Part shown: piece by piece, positions 54,597 to 64,000 of the stretch | How positions within the stretch are numbered: the stretch's first letter is position 1 | Layout of the letters: every line of letters begins with the position of its first letter | DNA from: JAHEDH01 sp963745865 | GTDB taxonomy: Bacteria > Actinomycetota > Acidimicrobiia > Spongiisociales > ZC4RG35 | Direction: 5' to 3' | NCBI GenBank assembly: GCA_963745865.1 | Contig: CAVUYZ010000002.1 | Coordinates: forward strand, 186,001-250,000 | DNA length: 64,000 nucleotides | Program-made: the position numbers and the translations under genes | The notes under the pieces: generated by a model | Told to the model about the DNA's origin: nothing | The model's input: the letters and a program-made list of their open reading frames with translations, nothing else | Databases searched by the model: none

Positions 54597-55627
54597 ATGA
54601 AGAAGGTGACGTTGACAGACATCGCCGAGCGAGCGGGAGTCCATCCATCCACAGTGTCGAGGGCACTCGATCAGTCGTCGTCGCACCGCGTCAGCGCCCA
54701 GACCGTCAATCTCGTCCGACAGATCGCGGACGAGCTGGGGTATCGGCCAGATGTGATCGCCCGCGGGTACCGAGAGGGCAAGACGGCGACCTTTGGGGTG
54801 GTGGTGGCCGATCTCGGCAATCCCTACATCGCTCCGATCCTCCGCGGAATCGAGAACAACCTGGAGAGCCGGGACTTGATGGCGATCATCGCCGAGACCC
54901 AGGACGACCGTCAACGATTCAACAGTGTGGTCGACCACCTCATGAGCCGCCGCGTCGACGCCATCATCACGACGGCCGCTCGTGACGAGCACGTGCCACT
55001 GCTCCACAGCATCTCCGACCGCATTCCGGTGGTTCTCGCGGTGCGCAGTCCAGCGAAGAGTGACCTGCCGTATGTCATCTTCGACGATGTGGAAGGTGGC
55101 AGGCTCGCTGCCGAGCATCTCATCGAATTGGGACACGAGCGGATCGGGCAGATCCGCGGCCCCGGGGATGCCTCCCCGTTCGTGGACCGGTCTCGAGGGT
55201 TCGTGGCTGCCGTCGAGCGGGGTGGGGGATCTGTGATCGAGGCTCCTGATGTCGCCCGCAGGCCAACCATCGTTGAGGGAACCCGGGTCATGCAACTCTT
55301 CCTCGAGGCCGAGGAAGAGCTCCCGACGGCGATCTTCGCCCACAACGACCTGATGGCGCTCGGAGCCCTCAAGGTGTTGCGATTGGCCGGTATCCCTTGT
55401 CCCGACTCCATTCACAAGGTGGGTACGACAACACTCCGATGACTGACTTCACGCAGCCGACGCTGACATCCATCGGTCACCCGAGCTACGAGCTCGGTCG
55501 TATGGCTGCCGGCTACGCGGTGATGCTGAGAGACGGCTCCGACCACTCGCCCGCGCATTTGAAGTTCGCTCCGACGCTGGTCCGCAGGGAGTCGACGGGG
55601 TTCTTCGAGAACCAAACGGAGGGGTGA
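54597..55627 (+). CDS. LacI family transcriptional regulator (apparent frameshift)
   Basis: About 343 aa if one missing base near 55420-55423 is restored, giving KVGYDNTPMTDFTQP. The N-terminal DNA-binding domain is VTLTDIAERAGVHPSTVSRAL near residue 4 plus a hinge helix. The effector domain has TFGVVVADLGNPYIAPILRG, VIFDDVEGG and the late FTQPTLTSIGHPSYELG. It most likely controls the sugar importer and SDR upstream. The indel here is -1, unlike most of the others. Confidence 0.9.
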
Positions 55628-55699
55628 GCCGTCGCGGGTCGCGGTCTCAAGTGATCGTCATGCAAGGATGATCGGCACGTCAGTGAGGAGGAAGACCGC

Positions 55700-56446
55700 G
55701 TGGCGGTGTGGGAATGGGTGGCACTCGTGGTCGCCACGGCAACGATCGGCTTCGCCAAGACCGCGATCAGCGCGACAGGGACACTCGCCGTTGTCCTCTT
55801 CGCTCTCGTGCTTCCTGCTCGCGAGTCGACAGGTGTGCTTCTACCCCTTCTGATCTGCGGCGATCTGATCGCCATCTGGATCTACCGGCGCGACGTGGAG
55901 TGGTCGACCTTGCTTCGATTGTTTCCCACCGTTGCGATCGGGATCCTCGGAGGTGCGTGGTTCCTCTCCTGGGCGGACGATGCTGCGGTCAAGCGCATCA
56001 TCGCGGTCGTGGTGCTGTTCGGGGTGTCGCTCACGGTCAGGAATCGCTTGAGGAGCCGCCGGCGCGTCGAGAGCGCATCTGTCGGGAACCGTTACTCCAC
56101 GATTGGCGCCGCCGCCGCCGGTATCGGGACCGGGTTCACATCGATGGTGGCGAATGCGGCCGGCGCGCTGATGGCGTTGTACCTCCTCTTCGTCGGGTTG
56201 GAGGTGCGGAAGTTCGTCGGGACGACGGCATGGTTCTTCTTCATCGTCAATGTGGCGAAGGTTCCCTTCAGTGCGGGTCTTGGCCTGGTCACGATCGACA
56301 CGCTGCGTATTGACGCGATCTTGGCGCCCGCCATCCTTATCGGAGCCGTGCTCGGGACGTCACTGATCAGGCGCGTCTCGCAGGATGCGTTCGAGTGGTG
56401 GGTGCTCGGCGCTGCCGGTCTCTCGGCCGTTCTTCTGATGATCTGA
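55700..56446 (+). CDS. TauE/SafE family permease
   Basis: 248 aa with about eight membrane helices. TauE/SafE proteins export sulfite, sulfoacetate or other anions. The repeats start TIGFAKTAISATGTLAVVL near residue 15 and TGFTSMVANAAGALMALYLL near 150. The second carries the family MVANAAGA block. GTG 55700 follows GAGGAGGAAG. Link to the upstream sugar genes is not clear. Confidence 0.88.
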   Translation: MAVWEWVALVVATATIGFAKTAISATGTLAVVLFALVLPARESTGVLLPLLICGDLIAIWIYRRDVEWSTLLRLFPTVAIGILGGAWFLSWADDAAVKRIIAVVVLFGVSLTVRNRLRSRRRVESASVGNRYSTIGAAAAGIGTGFTSMVANAAGALMALYLLFVGLEVRKFVGTTAWFFFIVNVAKVPFSAGLGLVTIDTLRIDAILAPAILIGAVLGTSLIRRVSQDAFEWWVLGAAGLSAVLLMI

Positions 56447-56582
56447 GGGCCGGATTCGAGCCTCCAGGGCGGCACCGACGGCCTTCCGGGTCTTTGTCCT
56501 CTAGGTGTCGGGCCTCTTTCCGCTGTCGCCGTGGCACCAGAGTGAATATCGTGGTGCCCATAACCCAAGGGAGGGTCAAGAC

Positions 56583-57015
56583 ATGAACAACATGAGAACA
56601 GTCGCTTCGTATGCGGCCATCGTCCTCGGGGCGCTGCTGATCATCGGTGCTGGCAGCACCTGGCTGCTGGTAAGCAATACGCTCTCCGACCAGGCGATCA
56701 CGGTATCCGACGACGCACCATGCGCGGCCGGGCGCCACGGTCGACGGTCCATACTCGGCATACTGCCAGGCCAAGATCATCGAGGAGCACACCATGGAGG
56801 CCACCGGCGGTAAGACCTATGCACAGCTCGATCGTGAGGACCCGGTTCGTGCGACGGCCATGAACTCGTCGTTCTTGCAGGCGTCGCTGTTCACATCGGT
56901 TCTCGCGTTCGGCGTCTCGGCCATGGCAGCGGGCATGGGGGTCATCATGATTCTCATCGGCCTCGGCATGCGAGATGTGGCGACGGTGGCTCAGGAGATC
57001 CCGACCAGAACATGA
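56583..57015 (+). CDS. Small two-transmembrane protein (apparent frameshift)
   Basis: About 143 aa after removing one extra G at 56730-56732; the joined middle reads GATVDGPYSAYCQAKIIEE. Helix 1 is AAIVLGALLIIGAGSTWLLV (residues about 12-31) and helix 2 is FGVSAMAAGMGVIMILIGLG near the C-terminus. The loop contains DDAPW/C-like and QAKIIEEHT sequences that I associate with a common uncharacterised actinobacterial membrane protein. No function assigned. AGGGAGG lies 12 bases before ATG. Confidence 0.7.
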
Positions 57016-57027
57016 TCGAATGCGACG

Positions 57028-57058
57028 AAATCCCTCCGGCCTCGGGCCGGAGGGATTT
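57028..57058. terminator. Hairpin with A/T flanks
   Basis: AAATCCCTCCGGC pairs perfectly with GCCGGAGGGATTT around CTCGG. Flanking A and T runs make it a bidirectional-type intrinsic terminator for the two-TM gene. Confidence 0.8.
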
Positions 57059-57100
57059 GTCGCGCAAGAAGGCGCCACGAGGCTTGCCGGAGGTGAGAGA

Positions 57101-57418
57101 ATGACCGTATCGATTCCCGACCTGCTCACCGAGATCGTCCCGCCACGGGACGGCACGCTCAGCAGAGTTCTCCATCGCGACGAACAGCTCAGGCTCGTCG
57201 GCTTCGGGTTCGATGCCGGGCAAGAGTTGACGGAACACTCGTCGACATTTCCGGCGATCGTCCAGGTCGTGTCGGGTCGGATCGTTGTGTCGGTCGGGGG
57301 GAGCGATCACGAGATGGGCCCGACGTCGTGGCTGTTCATGGAGGCTGGCGCACCTCATTCGCTGCAGGCCGAGGAGCCGAGCGTCGTGCTGTTGACGCTG
57401 ATCCGCAACGCCGGCTGA
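57101..57418 (+). CDS. Cupin domain protein
   Basis: 105 aa single-domain cupin. Motif 1 is reduced (FDAGQELTEHSSTFPAIVQVVSG near residue 32, with one His instead of the usual pair) and motif 2 is WLFMEAGAPHSLQA near 78. Metal binding may be weak. Cupins of this size act as sensors or small isomerases and oxygenases; substrate unknown. GGAGGTGAGAG precedes ATG. It converges with the GH13 gene. Confidence 0.82.
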   Translation: MTVSIPDLLTEIVPPRDGTLSRVLHRDEQLRLVGFGFDAGQELTEHSSTFPAIVQVVSGRIVVSVGGSDHEMGPTSWLFMEAGAPHSLQAEEPSVVLLTLIRNAG

Positions 57419-57553
57419 TCGACGAAACACCGGGCGGAGACCCGCGGGTGCGAGAGCCCAAGCGGTGGTCGAGGCCCACGCTCGAGAAGAGAGAAGGGCC
57501 CGCAGACGGTCGAAGGAGACTCCTGGTGACCGATGGAGTCGGACGCGTCAGTC

Positions 57554-59244
57554 TCAGCTGAGCGAGTAGACCGTGGCCTGCCACGGAGCGAGTTCGACCT
57601 CGATTGCCCCACTGGCGGCGGTCGCCCCTTCGGTGTTGTCGATCAGTGTGTCACCGATCGCCGTCCCGTCCGGGAGCGGGTACGTGACGATCGTCTGTGT
57701 GAAGTTGATCACGACCAACAGCCGTTCACCGTCGAGCGAACGGGTATAGGCGAACACGTGCTCGTGCGTCGGGTCGATGTCTTCGAACGCCCCATGGACG
57801 AGCGCCGGAGTGTTGCGGCGGAGGTCGATGAGCTGCCGATGATGACCGAAGACCGATTGGTGATCGGTGACCTGGGTAGCGGCGTTGATCTCGGTGTAGT
57901 TGGGGTTGATGGCAAGCCACGGCTCGCCGGTGGAGAAGCCGGCGTGTGGCCCGTCGTCCCACTGCATCGGTGTACGTGCATTGTCTCGGGCGAACTGCTT
58001 GACATTCTCGATGAAGGCGTCGGCCGGGATCATCCCCGTCTCGACCAGCTCACGCCAGAACCCCTTGATTGCGACGTCGTCGAAATCGTCGATCGTCTCG
58101 AACGGAAAGTTCGTCATCCCCAGTTCGTCACCCTGATACAGGATCGGCGTGCCCCGCAGCGTGAGCATCATGGTCGCCAGCGCCTTGGCCGACCGCACCC
58201 GCCATTCGCCGTCGTTCCCGAAGTGGCTCACGGCTCGGGGATTGTCGTGGTTGGTCAGGTAGCTCGTCGTCCATCCGTGCTCTCCGACTGCCTGATCGAT
58301 CCGGGAGAGCACCTGCTTCACCCCTGGCAGCTGCCAGTCGGTTTTTCCCATCGGTCCGATGTCGATTCGCACCAGGTCGAACATGATCATCATGCTGAGC
58401 TCGCCCCTCCGCTCGTCGACGAACAGCGGCATCTGTTCGAGGGTCACGCCGATAGCCTCACCGATCGAGACCGCGTTGTACGGTTCGAGTACCTCACGAT
58501 GCATCAGGGAGAGCCATTCGTGCACCCGAGGTCCATCGGCGTACACCTGCTCTGGTTGCGAGATCTGTTCCGGTGTCAGGTCGGGGAGCCCTGGCTGTTT
58601 GGAGATGAGTGGGATGACATCCATTCGGAACCCGGCCACGCCCTTGTCGAGCCAGAACCGCATGATGTCCAGGACCTCGTCTCGGACCCTCGGCTCCTCC
58701 CAGTTGAGGTCGGGCTGCTTGGTGTGGAAATAGTGCAGATACCACTGGTCTGTGGTTGGGTCGTAGCGTCCAGGCGGAGCCGCCGAAGAACGAGGTGTAG
58801 TTGTTCGGCGGACCGCCATCGGGAGCGCCGTCCCTCCAGATGTAGAAGTCGCGGTACGGGTTGTCGCGTGAGCTTCGACTCTCGACGAACCAAGCGTGCT
58901 CGTCACTGGTGTGGTTGACCACGAGATCGATGATCAGCTTGATCCCGCGTTCGTTCATGCGCTGACAGCATCCGATCGAAGTCGTCCATCGTGCCGAACT
59001 CCGCCATGACCTTGCGGTAGTCGCGAATGTCATATCCGTTGTCGGCATTGGGGCTGTCGAAGTGCGGGCTGAGCCATGCGACATCGACTCCGAGTGCGGT
59101 CAGATAGTCGAGCTTCTCGGTGATTCCGTTGAGGTCTCCGATTCCGTCGCCGTTGCTGTCGGAGAAGGATCTCGGATAGATCTGGTAGATCACGACGTCT
59201 TTCCACCACGTGGAGGAGCGAGCTGTGCTGAACGTGTTTGTCAT
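57554..59244 (-). CDS. GH13 alpha-glucosidase (two apparent frameshifts)
   Basis: About 562 aa after removing extra bases near 58764-58766 and 58960-58962. Typical oligo-1,6-glucosidase/alpha-glucosidase order: VIYQIYPRSFSDSNGDGIGD at residue 18, LIIDLVVNHTSDEH near 100, nucleophile Asp in GFRMDVI near 205, acid Glu in SIGEAIGV near 262 and the third Asp in LTNHDNPRAV near 333. A C-terminal beta domain ends APWQATVYSLS. It hydrolyses alpha-glucosidic bonds of malto- or isomalto-oligosaccharides, or trehalose-like sugars. No signal peptide, so cytoplasmic. Divergent from the TetR gene. Confidence 0.92.
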
Positions 59245-59380
59245 GGCTCCGAGCCTACGACCGACATCTGTGCGGCGCGTCGGCGGCAGCTGGACTGCCT
59301 AGCTCGTCCGATCGGTCGCCGCGTCCCGAAGATTCTGGTCGCAAAGGGTGCACGCTTCCGGAACGCTTCGTTAATCTGAG

Positions 59381-59416
59381 ACCTGACTCATCTGTCATAT
59401 GAGGAGTGACTCAGGT
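59381..59416. promoter_or_regulatory. Candidate TetR operator
   Basis: ACCTGACTCA and TGACTCAGGT form an imperfect inverted repeat (9 of 10) spanning the ribosome binding site and GTG start of the TetR gene, with nested TCAT/ATGA symmetry between. Position fits autorepression. Confidence 0.45.
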
Positions 59417-60017
59417 GTCAGCACCGTCGAAGCCAGTTACCGAACGAGGCAAGGCGACGCGACGCGCCCTCCTGGAGGCTGCGGAAGCCGTCATCGCCGA
59501 GAACGGTTATGAGGGAGCATCGGTTGCAGAGATCACTCGTCGGGCGGGGGTCGCTCAGGGCACCTTCTACATCCACTTTGCCGACAAGCACGCAGCCTTC
59601 CTCGAGCTCGTGCAGCACGTCAACCGGTCGGTTCGTGAGGCCGGTGCCCGCGCCATCGAAGGCGTCGACGGTCGGGCGGCTCAGGAGCGAGCGGGTCTCG
59701 CGGCGTACTTCAACCATGTCTCCGAGGATCCGGCGCTGCACAACATCATCCGTCAGGCTGAGTTCGTTGACCCCGAGGCCTATCAAGATCATTACCGCCG
59801 GATCGCCGAGCCCTACACCGCCGGCCTCAGGAGAGCGATCGAGGACGGTGAGATCGCCGACGACATCGACCCCGAGCTATTGGCGTATGTCCTCATGGGG
59901 ATCGGTGAGTTCATGGGGATGAAGCTCGTCCTCTGGGAGCACCGCTTGCCCGGCGACGTGGCATTCGAACAGTTGCTCACCTTCGTACTGCGGGGCCTGG
60001 GGGCGTCAGAGGCATGA
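59406..60017 (+). CDS. TetR family transcriptional regulator
   Basis: 203 aa from GTG 59406. The TetR DNA-binding domain is ALLEAAEAVIAENGYEGAS then VAEITRRAGVAQGTFYIHF near residues 20-60. The C-terminal ligand domain is helical (LLAYVLMGIGEFMGMKL). It overlaps the KASIII-like gene by 4 bases (ATGA), so regulator and enzymes are co-expressed. The likely inducer is an acyl-CoA or the cluster substrate, by analogy with TetR members next to acyl-CoA genes. Confidence 0.93.
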   Translation: MTQVSAPSKPVTERGKATRRALLEAAEAVIAENGYEGASVAEITRRAGVAQGTFYIHFADKHAAFLELVQHVNRSVREAGARAIEGVDGRAAQERAGLAAYFNHVSEDPALHNIIRQAEFVDPEAYQDHYRRIAEPYTAGLRRAIEDGEIADDIDPELLAYVLMGIGEFMGMKLVLWEHRLPGDVAFEQLLTFVLRGLGASEA

Positions 60018-61059
60018 GCATCCACATGGGGATCGTGGCCGCCGGGCGATACCTACCCGAGACCGTCATGACGGCCGGCGAAATCGCCAGCGCGTCCGGA
60101 CTCGAGGAATGGGTGGTTCGCGACAAGCTCGGGATCACGCAGAAGCACGTGATGCCCGACGACATGCACCCCAACGACATGGCCTATCTCGCGGCCGTCG
60201 ATTGTCTCGAGAAGGCAGACGTCGATCCGCTCGAAATCGACGTCGTGCTCTGCACCACCGAGGAGTGGAAGGAATACATGCTCTGGACGGCAGGCATCGA
60301 TCTCGCAGAGCGGATCGGAGCGAAGAAGGCCTGGGCGATGGACATGCACATGCGATGCGCCACCACGGTGTCGGCGCTCAAGACGGCCAAAGGGATGATG
60401 GCCGAGGACGACGACATCCAAACGGTTCTCGTCGCCGGCGGGTACAACATCTCGGAGTTCATCGACTTCTCGAACCATCGCACTTCATTCATGTTCAACA
60501 TCGGCTCCGGCGCCGGCGCACTGCTGCTTCGCCGGGACCATCCGAGGAACCGCGTGCTCGGCACCCATCTGATCTCCGACGGGTCGATGAGCCGCGACGT
60601 CATCGTGCCGGCGAGCGGAACGATCGAGCACCCGACTGACGCAGCCGTCGCCGCAGGCCGCTTCATGTTCGATCTCGTCGAACCCGAGGCGATGAAGTCG
60701 CGCCTCAATGAGGTGTCGATGGACAACTGGCTCGAGTGTGTCGACGAGGCGCTGCGCAAGAGCCCACGGCCGGGGGGCGGCTCGTATCGGCGATCCGACA
60801 TCTCCTACCTCGACATGCTCCTGGTCAAGCCATCCGCCCACCGGGCGATGTTGGAGTTGCTCGGCCTCGATGAGAACCAAACGACCTATCTCGGAGACAT
60901 CGGCCACATCGGCGAACAGGACGGGATCATCTCGCTGATCGAGGGCGTCGACTCAGGGAGGTTGAGCGATGGTGATCTCGTTGCGATGATCAGCGCCGGC
61001 ATCGGCTACGTATGGGCGGCGGCCGTCATCGAGTGGGGCCCTGCCGCCGAGGCCCGCTC

Positions 61060-61063
<4 letters not shown>
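60014..61063 (+). CDS. KASIII-like 3-oxoacyl synthase / thiolase-fold enzyme
   Basis: 349 aa, thiolase superfamily, FabH/HMG-CoA synthase-like. The active-site Cys is Cys 115 in MHMRCATTVSAL and the His lies in VKPSAHRAMLELLG near 276. The third position, Asn in FabH (GNTS), reads YLGDIGHIGEQDG, with no Asn. This suggests a Claisen condensing or acyl-transfer enzyme with altered chemistry. It is coupled to TetR and to the ligase downstream (GTGA overlap). Exact substrates unknown. Confidence 0.8.
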
Positions 61064-62589
<1,526 letters not shown>

Positions 62590-62593
<4 letters not shown>

Positions 62594-63675
62594 GCGTTCC
62601 AACACTCTCTGGCATCGACGCCAGGACCGTCGAGACGGAGAGGCTCACCAGCCGAGTCCTGTTCTCAGGACCCGACGACGGTATTCCCGTTCTGTTCCTG
62701 CATGGAAACTTGTCGAACGCCACCTGGTGGGAGACGACCATGCTCGCTCTCCCGGACGGGTATCGAGGCATCGCACCCGACCAGCGCGGCTACGGAGGAG
62801 CAGATCCCGATGCCCTCATCGATGCCACCCGCGGCATGGGCGACTTGTCCGACGACGCGGTGGCGCTGCTCGACGCATTGGGGCTCGCCGCGGCGCACGT
62901 CGTCGGCAACTCGATGGGCGGGTCCATCGCGTGGCGCCTGATGGCGGACCATCCCGATCGTGTGCGGTCGGCAGTACAAGCCGATCCGGGCTCGCCGTAT
63001 GGGTACGGCGGCACCAAGGATGTCACAGGAACTCCAACGAATCCAGACTTCGCCGGCTCGGGCGCGGGCCTGGTCAACCCGCAGATGGTGGAACGACTCG
63101 TTGCCGGTGACATGACCACCGACGACCAGCTCAGCCCACGCAACGTTTTTCGGGCGCTTCTCGTCAAGCCACCGCGGGTGGTCGACCGAGAGGACGCATA
63201 CGTGCAATCGATGCTCGAGACCCACTTCGGTCCCCACGCCTACCCCGGGGACAGCGAGCCGTCGTCCAACTGGCCGTTCGTCGCGCCGGGTCGGTGGGGA
63301 GCTGCCAACGGGCTGTCGCCGAAGTGGTCACAGGATCCACAGAGGCTTCTCGACGCGACACCCAAGCCGCCGGTGCTGTGGATCAGGGGCGCCGACAGCC
63401 AGATCATCTCCGACGCGGGGCCACTCGACGCGGGTGTGTGGGGGCCGTCTGGGCTGGTCCCCGGGTTCCCCGGTTCCGATGTCTATCCGCCGCAGCCGAT
63501 GGTGTCGCAGATCCGCGCCTTTCTCGATCAATACGAGGAGGCCGGCGGCGACGTCAGGGAGGTGGCGATCGAGGAGTGCGGGCACATCCCATTCCTCGAG
63601 CAGCCCGAGCCATTCAACGATCTTCTCCACGCATTCTTGCGGGAGATTGACAACGAGGGAGGAAACAACCAATGA
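62590..63675 (+). CDS. Alpha/beta hydrolase
   Basis: 361 aa from ATG 62590. The fold starts with VLFLHGNLSNATWWETTM near residue 36 (oxyanion hole HGN), the nucleophile Ser is in VVGNSMGGSIAWRLM near 106, and the catalytic His is in EECGHIPFLEQPE near 338. A large cap of about 100 residues lies between. It could hydrolyse an ester or a C-C bond in the pathway served by the upstream ligase. Overlaps both neighbours by 4 bases. Confidence 0.92.
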
Positions 63676-64000
63676 GAAAGACACGACTGGTGGCACTGGT
63701 GACGGTGCTCGCGATGGTCGTCGCAGCTTGCGGAGGAGACGACGCTGCTGACGAGACCACCACGACCGCTGCGCCTGCAGCCACCACCACGACCGAAGCC
63801 CCGGCAACGACTGCCGGTGACACGACAACCACGGAGGCGGAGCCGACGGGACTCACATGTGACGAGCCGATCACCGTCGGTCTCATCACGGATCAGACGG
63901 GCGCTCTGGCGATCTACGGTGCTCACATTCTGCGCGGCGTCCCGATCGGGTTCCAGTACGCCACCGGCGACGATGGAACGGATGGCACCTACACGCTCGA
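63672..64000 (+). CDS. ABC transporter substrate-binding lipoprotein, 5' part
   Basis: 109 codons visible; the gene runs off the window. The lipobox MVVAACGGDD gives Cys 20, followed by a Thr/Ala-rich linker to about residue 60. The binding domain begins PITVGLITDQTGALAIYGAH, as in branched-chain amino-acid (LivJ-type, Peripla_BP_6) binding proteins. In this class the ligand is often an aromatic acid or short carboxylate. Its coupling to the hydrolase suggests that the cluster imports and degrades one compound. Confidence 0.85.
   Translation, partial: MRKTRLVALVTVLAMVVAACGGDDAADETTTTAAPAATTTTEAPATTAGDTTTTEAEPTGLTCDEPITVGLITDQTGALAIYGAHILRGVPIGFQYATGDDGTDGTYTL

Noticed and set aside
54141..55415. 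424-codon minus-strand open frame
   Set aside because: Antisense to the SDR end and the LacI gene; no motif.
57533..58918. 461-codon plus-strand open frame
   Set aside because: Mirror of the GH13 glucosidase, with Asp/Val/His-rich composition typical of antisense frames in GC-rich DNA.

Overview
The window is about 64 kb of GC-rich chromosomal DNA (roughly 62-65% G+C by eye), densely coded, with many GTG and TTG starts and many 4-base stop/start overlaps. The gene content points to an actinobacterium, probably of the Acidimicrobiia. Evidence for this is the run holA-rpsT-lepA-hemW-hrcA-dnaJ-rsmE-phoH-HD hydrolase-ybeY-corC-era-recO-glyS-dnaG-rpoD, a BldD-type regulator, and lipoproteins whose lipobox is followed by long Thr-rich linkers. 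The taxonomic call is an inference.

Layout. 1-2.5 kb: 3' part of leuS and a small HELVH protein. 2.6-7.9 kb (minus): an operon of an AcsA-type acetyl-CoA synthetase, E1-alpha, E1-beta and E2 of a 2-oxoacid dehydrogenase, and an acyl carrier protein, with no E3. 8-9.3 kb (minus): a DivIVA-like coiled-coil protein and PPK2. 9.4-12 kb: comEA-comEC. 12-15.4 kb: degenerate GGDEF membrane protein, small exported protein, DHPS-like protein, holA, rpsT. 15.5-28 kb: lepA, hemW, hrcA, dnaJ, rsmE, bldD-like, phoH, 7TM-HD hydrolase, ybeY, corC, era, tightly coupled. 28-37.6 kb: transglutaminase-like protein, SDR, lipoprotein, PCD, uppS, recO, glyS, OsmC, dnaG, rpoD and a YtxH-like protein. 37.7 kb: tRNA-Asn with a strong terminator. 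38-41.6 kb: hemin/siderophore ABC importer and a membrane protein. 41.7-41.9 kb: an inverted pair of palindromic repeats. 41.9-48.5 kb: ACR3 transporter, DoxX, a conserved hypothetical, histidine phosphatase, zwf, gnd, methyltransferase. 48.9-55.6 kb: CUT2-type sugar ABC importer, SDR dehydrogenase, LacI regulator. 55.7-59.2 kb: TauE-like permease, two-TM protein, cupin, GH13 glucosidase. 59.4-64 kb: TetR, KASIII-like enzyme, acyl-CoA ligase, alpha/beta hydrolase and the start of a solute-binding lipoprotein.

The most pervasive oddity is that fifteen genes, including the single-copy housekeeping genes rpoD, dnaJ, rsmE and hemW, are split by single-base indels. About 23 are visible: 21 behave as +1 insertions and two as -1. 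With these corrected, every gene has a length divisible by three and keeps its family motifs. This looks like consensus error rather than gene decay, so I annotate these loci as intact genes with an apparent frameshift.

Most interesting biologically are: the ACP-linked E1/E2/AcsA operon; a 7TM-HD (PgpH-like) hydrolase with a Thr-rich linker and a predicted beta-sandwich insert in its extracellular part; a BldD homologue carrying a variant c-di-GMP signature; the inverted palindromic repeat pair at 41.7-41.9 kb; and the TetR/KASIII-like/ligase/hydrolase/binding-protein cluster at the right edge. No IS element, prophage or CRISPR array is visible.
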